Assembly (NCBI GenBank): GCA_021613535.1
Contig: CP075497.1
Span: 5,022,001 to 5,086,000, forward strand
Direction: 5' to 3'
Source: Adineta vaga
Lineage: Eukaryota; Rotifera
Length of the DNA: 64,000 nucleotides
Part shown: positions 23,977-34,837 of the stretch, in pieces
Numbering within the stretch: the first letter of the stretch is position 1
How the letters are laid out: each line of letters starts with the position of its first letter
Program-made: the position numbers and the translations under genes
Notes under the pieces: model-generated
Databases searched by the model: none
Told to the model about the DNA's origin: nothing
The model's input: the letters and a program-made list of their open reading frames with translations, nothing else

Positions 23977-25167
23977 TATTTATGTAAGAAACATGAACTT
24001 ATATAGTAGAAAATCTCATACGTACAATGATTTGAATAGTTCTCATTTGTATTCTATAATGATTTTGAAAAACTTATTTAAATATCGCGAATTGGCGAAT
24101 CTTTCGAATTGTACTTTTGATTTTTAATTGTGTTTTTTTTGTCTGGTTTTTGTGTATTGTTGTATTTCGTTTTTAGTACTTTAGTATGGTCTTTCCAGGT
24201 AATTATGTTTTTGATCGACAAATTTTCGTCGATAGTCAATTGGTCGACATGACACTTCGTCGCCTAAAAATTCTAACAGAAAAGCCAAGAAAAAGCCAAA
24301 CGAGGAAAGATGTCAAGTTGATTTTCATAAAAATTTTTGTTTAAATAACATAAATATCACACAATAGAGTCTATGTGAGGGTGTGAGTAGAGTCGTGTTG
24401 AGACCGAGCCCAAACCGAGAGTTTCAGTACATGCAAGAGAGAAACAGCTGATCCCAAGATTTGAAGATTCTGCGGAGTTCTATGAAATTCTTAAAATTCC
24501 AACAGTTGTATTGGTTCGAAAAACATAGAATCAGCTGTTTCTACCAAGAAGAAGACTAAAACAACTGCCAATACTAACTTTGATTCCTAGAAATTGACAG
24601 ATGAATATTTTGCTGCGTTTGTTTTAGGAAGATCAAAGTCAAAACGATTATTTGATATGCGGAACGATACAGCTTGAGATTTCAGCCGAGAAACTCGGAC
24701 TCAGTACAGCCATAGGTGTTAGGGTGAGGATGCTTTTTTCATAGTCTCAGCCACACCCTCACTGTCAAGATGGTCGCCGAAGTGCATATGCATGTCGACC
24801 AAAAACAAAAACATAGCATTCGTCTTTCCATTCGTTATTTATATATAAATAATAATGACAACGTATCATCATCCTTAAGTTTTTTTTTCTTTAAAAGAAA
24901 CATGTTGCCTCTCTTATTGCGTGGAAATAGAAGAAGATAGATGTCAGTAGATATTTCGGTCAAACTTTGATTGGTAATCAAAGAAATAGTTCTCCGTTAT
25001 GTTAAGAAAATCTTCTCTTTTAGACTTTGAGCAATTCACTGTCACTCTGTTCGATATAAAATTAAACGATTTGACTTTTATTTCTATTTTTAGTATTTTT
25101 CATCTTCGGGTGTTTCAAAATACTTTCTAATCTATCTGTCCTTTCTTCCAAAAAAGACGATGATGCA
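23977..25167. other. Intergenic region with inverted-repeat motifs
   Basis: No gene was recognised. It contains nested inverted repeats between about 24375 and 24762 (listed separately) in DNA that looks richer in G+C than its surroundings. Confidence 0.5.
24375..24762. repeat. Nested inverted repeats, possible degenerate mobile element
   Basis: GTGAGGGTGTG at 24375-24385 is matched by its exact reverse complement CACACCCTCAC at 24752-24762. Inside, GAAACAGCTGAT at 24441-24452 is matched by ATCAGCTGTTTC at 24530-24541. The span has no open frame of note. The nested arrangement suggests a small non-autonomous element or structured RNA, but arms are short and could be coincidence. Confidence 0.35.
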
Positions 25168-28100
25168 ATGTTTCATATCAATATGAGCAATGGTTTGAAG
25201 TAATTTTGCATGAGCTATTACGCGTTTTGTCCTAGAATATGTAGTTTAGTTAGATGATTTCTTGCATGAAATCCTAGTGATGTCTTTCGTAATTACAAAT
25301 TTGAATTTATATACAGACGAATATTTTTCAGATCGGTCACAACGGTTTTAATACCTCATTTTCGAACTATACTCTATCAATTTCGTCATTTACAAGCACG
25401 AACATTTTCGGCTTCAGTAACAGTACGATGAATTCTCAAATATATTTTCTTTACAATAACTTTTCTATGATTAGGTTCATAAATCTTGGCAAAAAATCCA
25501 ACGTAAATACATGGCTGAACCAGACAAAAAATCAACGCTTACAGAAGTAAAATCAAAGAATGTTTCAGTTTTCTATTCATTAATATATGATTCATTTAGT
25601 TAAATCCACCACCAGAATATATTGATCATCGAATTAAAATCTGGAATGAATTAAAGGCTAAATATCAAGAGCATATTGCTTCGCAACCGCAAGTTGATAT
25701 TACAATAACATTACCAGATGGAAAAGCATTACCTGGTAAATCATGGAAAACAACTCCATTGGAAATTGCTCAGGGTATTAGGTATGAACGAACTTATTGA
25801 GTTTTATTAATGAATATAACATTATTGTTTGAATATTTAGTCAAGGATTAGCAGCAGCTACGGTCATTTCTAAAGTTAATGGCGAATTATGGGATCTTGA
25901 GCGACCATTCGAAAAAGATTCAACGTTACAATTGATTAAATTCGATGATGAACAAGGTAAACGTTTTCTGTATTTATGATTTAATCTGATCATCTATATG
26001 ATAAAATCTCTTGAAATAGGTAAACAAGTATTTTGGCATTCAACAGCACATATTATGGGTGAAGCAATGGAATTATGTTATGGTGGTTGTTTATGTTATG
26101 GACCACCGATTGAACAAGGTTTCTATTATGATATGTATCTTGAAAATCGGTATGTAATATTTCTTTTTTGTTTTCTAAGAAAATCTTTGATGTAATTTAT
26201 CAATTAATTAGAACGGTATCTGGTCTTGATTATGAACAAATAGAAAAAACAATGAAACGTATTGTTAAAGAAGAACAACCATTTGAACGTTTAGAAATTT
26301 CCAAAGAAGATTTGTTACGTTTATTTGGTGTAAGAAAACTTCCTTACGATACGGATCACAATTGCTTTCGTTTTTTCTGTTTAGTACAATCCATTTAAGG
26401 TTCGTATCTTGAATGAAAAAGTTCATACACCTACAACAACTGTTTATCGGTAAGAAGATTACACAGATACGAATGAAGGAGTTGCAAATTGAAAATTATA
26501 TTCAAATATGTAGATGTGGTCCATTGATTGATCTTTGCCGTGGTCCACATATTCGTCATACAGGAAAAGTGAAAGCTTTTGCAGTTACAAAAGTAAAGCA
26601 TAAAAATTCTTGTTAAATGACATCATCATGGTAAATTATAGAATTCTTCAACGTATTGGGAAGGTGATCAAACACGTGAAACATTACAACGTTTATATGG
26701 AATTTCATTTCCTGAAACAAAACAATTGAAAGAATGGAAATTTCTTCAAGAAGAAGCTGCTAAACGGAATCATCGAAAGATTGGTCTCGAACAAGATCTC
26801 TTCTTCTTTCATGAACTTAGTCCTGGATCATGTTTCTTCTATCCTAAAGGAGCATATATCTATAATAAACTCATTGAATTTCTTCGAGTATGTTAAATAA
26901 TAACTTATAACTTTATTCTTTCGTTTCTTATTTTCTATTAGGGTGAATACCGTAAACGTGGTTACCAAGAAGTTATTTCACCGAATATTTTCAATTCAAA
27001 ATTATGGAAAACATCAGGACATTGGGATCATTATTCTGTAAGATAATCTTCAATCTATTCTTCTTTATCATTCACATCTTGTTATCAATTATTAGGAAAA
27101 TATTTTCAAAACTGAAATTGAAAAAGAAATCTTTGCACTTAAACCAATGAATTGTCCTGGACATTGGTATGAAATTAAATTTTTAATCGAAACGTGAAAA
27201 TTTCGATTTTATCATTTTAGTGTTATGTTTGCATCACGACTTCGTTCATGGCGAGAATTACCCTTACGTATGGCTGATTTTGGTGTCTTACATCGAAATG
27301 AAGCATCAGGAGCATTGAGTGGTCTTACACGTGTGCGAAGATTTCAACAAGATGATGCACATATATTTTGTACTCAATCACAGGTAAGAAATGTGCTGAA
27401 AAGTTATGGTTTATTAGTTTGTTGTTGTTGTATTTTAGATAAAAGATGAAATTGAAGGTTGTTTAGACTTTTTAAAACATGTTTATGGTATCTTTGGTTT
27501 TACATTTGAATTGAAATTATCAACACGACCTGAAAGTTTTCTTGGTGAAATTGAAACATGGAATCGTGCTGAAAGTCAACTTGAATTAGCACTCAATTCA
27601 TTTGGTTACCCGTGGAAAGTTGATCCAGGAGATGGTGCTTTTTATGGACCAAAGATTGATATTACAATTCGAGATGCTTTACAACGTGCACATCAATGTG
27701 CAACAATTCAATTAGATTTTCAATTACCACTTCGTTTTCAACTTCAATACCAAACGTAAAAGAAATTATATGAATATAACTAAATTGAATATATATATAT
27801 ATATATCAATTTACATTTTAGGGATGAACAAGGTGAACTTCAAACACCAGTTATTATTCATCGAGCTATGTTAGGTTCAATTGAACGTATGCTTGCTATA
27901 CTTACGGAATCATTTGGTGGAAAATGGTATAATTATTTGCTTTGTTAAATTTAATTTATTAGAAGAATGTTGAGAAGGCAACTAAAAAGAAAGGACTCTT
28001 TTTTTCCAAACAGTATTATTATAGATGATACCAAACTTGTTAGAAAATTTCCTATTCAATTAGTTGTTTTATCATCTTGAGTTTAATTGGATAACTATTT

Positions 28101-28721
28101 ATCGCTTCATTTATCTTTCTAATTTGAAAATTTCCATTTGAATAGGCCTTTCTGGTTGTCACCACGTCAATTGGCAATTGTACCTATTGTTCCATCATTG
28201 GATACTTATGCACAAGAAGTTCGAAAGAAAATTTGGGATGCTGGTTTTCAAGTTGATTGTGATTTAGGTATGTATTAAAAGCGTCAAGACGATATAGATG
28301 CGCGATGGGTGTGTCGACGTATTTATTGATAAAAAATTTCATCGTGAACTATTATTTAGATTCTGGTACAACATTGAATAAGAAAATTCGTCAAAATCAA
28401 TTAGCTCAATACAATTTTATTGGTGGTAAGAAAATCTTTCATATGCTGTACTGCTTTCACATCTAGTTCTATTGTTCAATTCTAGTTGTTGGTCAACAAG
28501 AACAAACAAATGGTACAATCAATATTCGTACACGTGACAATAAACAACATGGCGAATTTTCGATCGATGAAGTCATCAAACGTTTCCGTGAATTAGCTGA
28601 ATCGCGTACAAATCATGCTGAAGATGAATTTGCTGGCTCATCGGTAGATAGCAATGTTGCTGGAGCAACATCGAAATTAGAAGCTTCAAATCTTTCCGAA
28701 GGTCATGATGAAAAACAATAA
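25168..28721 (+). CDS. Tars: Threonyl-tRNA synthetase, probably dual cytosolic/mitochondrial
   Basis: This enzyme charges tRNA-Thr. The conserved body starts with ATG GCT GAA at 25511, then TGS domain ([20 protein letters not shown]), editing domain with [10 protein letters not shown] and [12 protein letters not shown], and class II catalytic core. The core has motif 1 ([15 protein letters not shown]), MNCPGHC with zinc Cys, motif 2 ([27 protein letters not shown] with zinc His), and motif 3 region [13 protein letters not shown]. The C-terminal anticodon domain has [16 protein letters not shown] and ends EGHDEKQ at 28721. All active-site residues are present and the frame is intact across many short introns. 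The frame stays open upstream of the internal ATG. Exon 25332-25428 plus 25475-25510 encodes a basic, Ser/Thr-rich, acid-free leader ([13 protein letters not shown]) like a mitochondrial presequence. A phase-compatible first exon at 25168-25199 starts with ATG; that link is tentative. AATAAA lies at 28835-28840. Confidence 0.95.
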
Positions 28722-28893
28722 TAATACGGAAGAAAATAAGAACCTTTCAGTTTTTTTTTGTTTTATTTTGAATGAAGATCTAACTCCGTGATGGGCTTTT
28801 TGTTTTCTTTTCTTGCCATTCATATTAAGCATTGAATAAACGGGATATTGATATTTCATTCATTTATTAATTAAAAGTAGAAAACCCAAAATG

Positions 28894-29352
28894 TTATTGA
28901 ACATTAAGCTGATGTTTAACTTTATGTTGAGGTGACGTGGTCGTTGTTGTTAAACCTTTTCGTTGATTTTTCATATTTTTTCGTGGTTTATTCACTTTTA
29001 CACCTGTTTTACCTTTATGAAAACTGCCGGGTTTAGCACGTAATGGGATATTTTGTCCTTGTTTTTTCGATTTATGCGTACGACTTGCATTATTAGAAAT
29101 TGGATGTTCTTGGTCGACATGATGTTTCATTGTTCGATTTGATTTTTTTATTTCAGGTGAAACAGAACGTCGTTTCGTGATTTTGATATCATCATGGTGT
29201 TGATGATCGGAATGTTTATGAGAAGATTGTTTGTGTGAGACAGCATTGTTAATAGCAAAATCAAATGCAAGATAAATAGTTAGAACAGTAATAATGAATA
29301 GAACAGAAGCGAGAATTTGCGTAATACGTTTCATAGTTACATATTTCACCAT
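28894..29352 (-). CDS. Hypothetical basic His/Lys-rich protein with N-terminal membrane anchor
   Basis: Intronless frame of 152 codons. Residues of about 8-35 form one hydrophobic helix (ITQILASVLFIITVLTIYLA) after a short basic N-terminus (signal anchor or signal peptide). The remainder is hydrophilic: a His cluster (SHKHSDHQHHDD), many Lys/Arg, then TTTTTSPQHKVKH. The start may be ATG 29352 or the second Met at 29334. It lies tail-to-tail with the threonyl-tRNA synthetase, 172 bases between stops. I do not recognise a family. The helix followed by a polybasic region suggests a secreted or type II membrane protein (inference). Confidence 0.6.
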   Translation of the reverse strand: MVKYVTMKRITQILASVLFIITVLTIYLAFDFAINNAVSHKQSSHKHSDHQHHDDIKITKRRSVSPEIKKSNRTMKHHVDQEHPISNNASRTHKSKKQGQNIPLRAKPGSFHKGKTGVKVNKPRKNMKNQRKGLTTTTTSPQHKVKHQLNVQ

Positions 29353-30739
29353 TAGACAAGAATAATAAGAAAATTTTTTAATATTATTGACAAGAAATTA
29401 TTATCCATGCGAAATAATTCCATGTTGTATACTAGAAAAGAATTAGAAATAAACAATAATGTGAGATAATGTATTCGAACAAAAGATCAAAGATTGACGT
29501 TGTGTTTGTCATTGACCAGTAGAGAAAAAAAGGTTAAGTAAAGTTACTGAAGTTTAATCGCTTATAAAAAAAAAACTTTCTTCCTAATAAATATATTATA
29601 TATATGAAATAGAAATCGAATCGATGGAATATAATTTCTTGTATTTCTCACCGCCTATATAATGATGTTAAAATTATTCTTACATCTTTCTCTTTCTTTC
29701 TTTCTTTCTTTCTTTCTCTTATTCTTTACTTTGATCAATCTTTGCGAAAAGAAATAAGAACCTTTCTGTAACCTTTTCATTTTTCTTTTTTTCATTCCTT
29801 CTTTTCATCAGAATTATATTTGCACAAACAGTCAAAAAGATTTCTTCTTTGGTACACAGAGACACATATACCCATACACTGTTTACCGTTGGTATGCTCT
29901 CGGTTTTGTTTTCAAATGCAAAGCACATGTATAACAGGACATCGCGAGTGCTATTTAATTCAGTATATCTATCAAACTGATCATTCTGTAGCGTTATTGA
30001 ATATGAGATAATTGAAATAAAAATGGAAGACGAAAACGTAGACGTCTCTCTACTTCAATAAATATTCTATCATTGAAACAACTAACTGATGACAAATAGA
30101 CACACCGATCAAAGGTATCCAACCATTTAAAAGAATAGGTGAAAACCATTGTAGAGGCACATAGTATCAAATGGAGATGAACCGATGCATTTACCATCCA
30201 TATAAATAAAACGTCGTCGTAATTGAAGATAATAATGTTTTGAAATATATAATATCTTCTTATTAACTATATTTCTATTATACAGTTATTAAATTTGTTG
30301 ATTCTGATATTAGTTTGAAATTTCTAAATTTTTCATTAGTTAATTTATTTTATTTGGTGAAACCATTGTTTTATCGGTATAAAATATCCTAACAAGTCTA
30401 AGCAATGCATGTGTACTATAACATATACTTGTTTTTTTCTTTGTACAACACATACAATAGATTACATGAAATTTTTAATGAATACGTGTTAAAATCAAAC
30501 AAAAGTAATATCACACATACGAGAAAAGCTAATGTGTCGAAACAAACAACATTTTTTACTAAACACATCGAACTGTATATTATCACATATGAGATATCTT
30601 CATCGTACTCATATGCATTTTACACAACTTCAATGGACGATACGTCTAATTTTTTACGATAGACCAAACAACTTACTTCTGATATATATATATAAGAAAC
30701 TTTTTTTACTAATAATTACAACTTTTTTTTATTAAAGAT
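29353..30739. other. Non-coding region with (TTTC)n
   Basis: This span contains a (TTTC)n run at about 29686-29718 and no recognisable exon. It separates the divergent small basic protein and the M20 peptidase, so it must hold both promoters. Short open frames here (e.g. 30405-30662) look random. Confidence 0.5.
29686..29718. repeat. (TTTC)n microsatellite
   Basis: About seven consecutive CTTT units. Confidence 0.85.
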
Positions 30740-32501
30740 ATGTTTCGTTACATCTTTCTCATACCGTTTCTAATTATTTTGGCAATTCTTCTCTTCCGTG
30801 CATTTGTAATCTTCACACCGGACAAAGCAATATTTGAACCATGCTCATCGACAGTTGATAATCATTCATTGAAGTTTGATCAACAACGTTTGCATACCTT
30901 TCAAACATTACTTCAATTTCAAACCATATCCTATGAAGAAAATCGTCAAAATATCGATGAAATCAAAAAATGTCGAGATTTTATCAAGAAACATTATCAT
31001 GGTTTAACTAAAAACTATCCAAATTTCGTTCAACTTCATAGTATTGCTGAATATTCATTGTTATATTCTATTCAAGGAAAAAATTCCAGTTTAAAACCAT
31101 TTCTTCTATCAGCTCATATGGATGTTGTACCAGCTGGAAATTTAGAACGATGGAAACATCCACCATTTAGTGGATATGCCGATGACGAATTCATTTTTGC
31201 ACGTGGTACATTAGATAACAAGTAAAAGAAAGGTGATTAATTATTTCATTTTACATTCTGTACAATAAACTTTAGGGGAAATCTTTTTACTATGATGGAA
31301 GCTGTTCAGGTAAGATGAAATATATGCATGATATAATGAACGCTGTGCTGGGACTATTTATAAATTTTGATTATATCTTCAACGAGATTATCTGTTTATT
31401 TTTATTTTTAGGAATATTTAAATATATATGGTCAACCATCTCGAACATTTTATGTCGCTTTAACACATGATGAAGAAATTAGTTCAGCAGGTGCTGATGG
31501 TATTGGTCAATATCTATCTGAACAACCTTTTGGTCGTGATGGACAATTCGAATTTGTACTTGATGAAGGAACAGTCATTGTTGAAGAAGCATTTCCAACC
31601 TTGCACAATCCTCTTGCAATTATAGGAGTTGCAGAAAAAGGATTTTTATCTGCAGAATATCGTATTGATCTACCTCCTGGACATTCTAGTATGCCAACAT
31701 TACCAACAGCAATTGGTATCTTAGCTCGTGCAGTGGATAAACTTGAAAGTACACCACAACCATCACGATTTGGTCAAGGACCTGAAATGAGTCTTTTGCT
31801 TGCTGTTACACCTTATCTATCATTTCCTCTACGACTCGTTATGAGCAATATGTGGTTATTTGGACCAGTGATACAATGGGTTCTTACACGTAAACCAGAA
31901 ACAAATGCTTTACAACGTACTACAACAGCAGTTACATTAATATCTGGCGGAGAAAAAGAAAACACTTTACCAACATCAGCTTCAGCAATTGTTAATCGTA
32001 AGAAGGAAAAAAAACAATTAAATAAATCAAATAGATTTCTTTTATTTCAACTTTTCGTCTCTAGATCGTCTTCATACTGCAGATTCATGTCGACGAGTTC
32101 TTGAAACAAATCGTGCAATTATTAATGATGATCGTCTTATTGGTCGAATTAAATCCTGTTCTCAACCGTCACCTATCTCACCATATGGAAAAAATGTTTA
32201 TGCATATCGTGTTCTCGAGCAAACTATCCGTCAGACATTTGAGCAAGATCGTGAGCCAATTATTGTCGTACCTGGTTTAATGTTAGGTGCTACGGACAGT
32301 CGATCATATACAAATCTATCGAAAAATTTATATCGTTATTCTCCATTTGTCTATCGGCATGATGATTTAAATCGTCTTCATGGTGATAATGAACGTATTC
32401 GACATAGAGATATGCAGCGTGGTTTAAATTTTTATTTTCATTTAATTCTAAATAATCAACTTGGACATCTACCTGAACCAAAAGTCAAATCAGAATTTTG
32501 A
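30740..32501 (+). CDS. M20 peptidase, PM20D1-like N-acyl amino acid synthase/hydrolase
   Basis: PM20D1 is a secreted zinc enzyme that joins or splits fatty acids and amino acids. Four exons (30740-31221, 31276-31309, 31412-31997, 32065-32501) sum to 1539 bases, giving 512 residues, the usual length. An N-terminal hydrophobic segment (YIFLIPFLIILAILLFRAFVIF) serves as signal peptide or anchor. Metal and catalytic residues are in place: SAHMDVVPAG (His, Asp), RGTLDNKG (bridging Asp), THDEEISS (catalytic Glu plus ligand Glu), LDEGT, and the C-terminal HGDNERI (His ligand). A dimerisation/lid domain lies in the middle (GVAEKGFLSAEYRIDLPPGHSS with its His). The C-terminal PYGKNVYAYRVLEQTIRQTF and VVPGLMLGATDSR follow the M20 pattern. 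AATAAA at 32608-32613 is a likely polyadenylation signal. The frame is intact. Confidence 0.92.
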
Positions 32502-33092
32502 AAAAAAAAACTAAGAAAGAAAACATCATCCTTTTATCTTCTATTTATTTCAATTGATTTTCAAATGTTATAGATTTAGACATTTGTATTGATAAGATTT
32601 TTTTATCAATAAAAAAGGGAACTGTGATACATCTATATACATAAGTATTAAATTGTTAAACTTTTCTATAATTCAAACATTATATAAAAATAACCTTTGT
32701 CACTTCAAGTACATAAATATCATCAAAATTTTCGTATTTCTTCTTTGACTACTTTCTGATTTAATGTTTGTTCGAATTCTTCTTATACATACTTATATAC
32801 ATACATATACGTGCTTCGACACTTCTATATGTCATTTATGTGCACGCGTCATCTCCATACGACAATGGTCAACATTACTATGACAATGAGCAACTCGTCA
32901 TGTACTTTTTTTTTGTTTAGTATGCTGCAATTTCTTCTCTCATACGTACCGCCCTCTATTACATAGAAACGAAATTGAATAGCGTCTTGCGGGCTGATAC
33001 TCATGCATTTGATAGGATTCATTCATATGTTCATATATGAGTACTGTGCAAACAGACAGACACCTCAACACATTCTTATCGATACATATATC

Positions 33093-33109
33093 CACACACA
33101 CACACACAC
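33093..33109. repeat. (CA)n microsatellite
   Basis: About eight CA units in non-coding DNA. Confidence 0.85.
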
Positions 33110-33744
33110 GGCTCGAACGTTGATCTCAGTATCATCTGGTTCATCACTGACAACAATCAATTCTATGTCTTCTTGTTTTTCTGCTCGAAATACAAAGTCA
33201 ACTGGATAATAATAATCCTTTTCTCAATTCTTTGTTAAACATTATTACATCGGCAAAGTATTTATCTTGGTAAGTCCACATTATTCTATTGATCGAATCT
33301 TGATTCATCTCATTTCTTTCATTTCTCTATTCATTAAAGCTTATTTTATGGTCTATTAAAATAAAAACGCACAAGGACTTTTTTCATTGACACATATTAA
33401 AAAATCCAATCTAACAGTAACATATTTAAATGAAATCAGATTGCTTTTTCTATCTCATTTATCGAACAAGTAAACAATTTATAGAAGAATCTATGAAATC
33501 GACTAGACACGCGATTACATCAATATATTGTAGTATATTTTGATACGTCGATTGTATCGAGAGGAAAACGATTCCTTGTAAACGAGGTCATATTTCTTTC
33601 TGTTAAAGATACTAATTCAATCATTAGTCATTACTCAAGGTTCAACCAGAAATCTATACAAAGAGATAGTAACCTTTGACTGTGATTATGCAAGAACATT
33701 TGTCTTTTTCTTTCTGACTTCGTTGTCGCGTGACATGATCTGCA

Positions 33745-33767
33745 ATGATGATGATGATGATGATGAT
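33745..33767. repeat. (GAT)n microsatellite
   Basis: About seven GAT units in non-coding DNA. Confidence 0.85.
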
Positions 33768-34379
33768 ATGTTTATTTCGTACCGTCTTCCTTTGACCACT
33801 TTTTTCTATTCTTTCTTTCTCTTTTCGTTTTTAATTTGCACTTCTAAAGGAGAGAAAACATTAAACGGCATGTGCATTGATTTTATATATTTGTCTGCCT
33901 AACAGATCGATACATTCACATTTCTTTTTTTCTATCATTCTCTTCTGATCATATATCGTCATGTCTGTTTGTCTTCCATAGATATTTCTTCTACATTTTT
34001 TCTCTCGTAAAACTAAGACAATCAACAGCAACATCATCATGTTTGGAATTACAATAGACAAGGTATTAGCTAGCTTATTTTATTGCTTATGGCTATTGCT
34101 TTTTTTTCTTCAACTGCAAAATTTCAAGTAGTTATTTCATATGAAAAAAGAATAAAGAGAAAAAACCTGGTAGTGAATGAATGACTATTCATATAAATAT
34201 GTATACATAGATGACAAGAATGCTATATGTTACATGACGTAGCGAGTGTAATCGTATAAACAATTGTTCGTGTTGACATAAAAGATTTTCAATGACAAGA
34301 GACTGAATAATGAGAATCGTATGAAGGAAGCACTTTGAAACTCTTTTTTTTGTTTTTCAATACTTTTCTCTCTCTCTGT

Positions 34380-34399
34380 TATATATATATATATATATA
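34380..34399. repeat. (TA)n microsatellite
   Basis: About ten TA units directly after a CT-rich run. Confidence 0.85.
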
Positions 34400-34837
34400 A
34401 AGTTTTCACCTCAGTTGAAAATATTGAAATCATTTGAGTATGTAAATGTTGGAGTTTGAACGAATTGAAATTTGAATTGAAATAGTACGAGTAAGATATA
34501 CTCTTGTTGATGAATGAAAAATGATACACATACTTACATGTTGTCATTCACTCATTTATGTATGTCTAAAGGAAAAAAGTGAAATGAAATTGATCAGGAT
34601 AGACAGAGTATCAATGTTACTCATTCTTATCACCTCTTCTCTAAAGTGAACATACAAAATAGAAGTTGAATGTTTTATTTTGAAAATAAAATTTAAACTT
34701 CATCTACTATGCTTATTATATACGCAAGACCCATTGTAAATTAGTGTAACGACTGTTGCTCTTATTCTTTGTTCGGTTTCTTTTTTTTTCCTTCCTCTTT
34801 TTTCCTCTCTCGTCTACTAATGTGTTCTAGCTCGACG

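Larger units (their letters stand above)
32502..34837. other. 2.3-kb non-coding region with several microsatellites
   Basis: It contains the PM20D1-like gene's 3' end and then no recognised gene. Simple repeats: (CA)n about 33093-33109, (GAT)n about 33745-33767, (TA)n about 34380-34399. Long T- and CT-rich stretches precede the next gene. Open frames such as 34230-34547 (minus) cross the simple repeats and are not credible. Confidence 0.5.
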
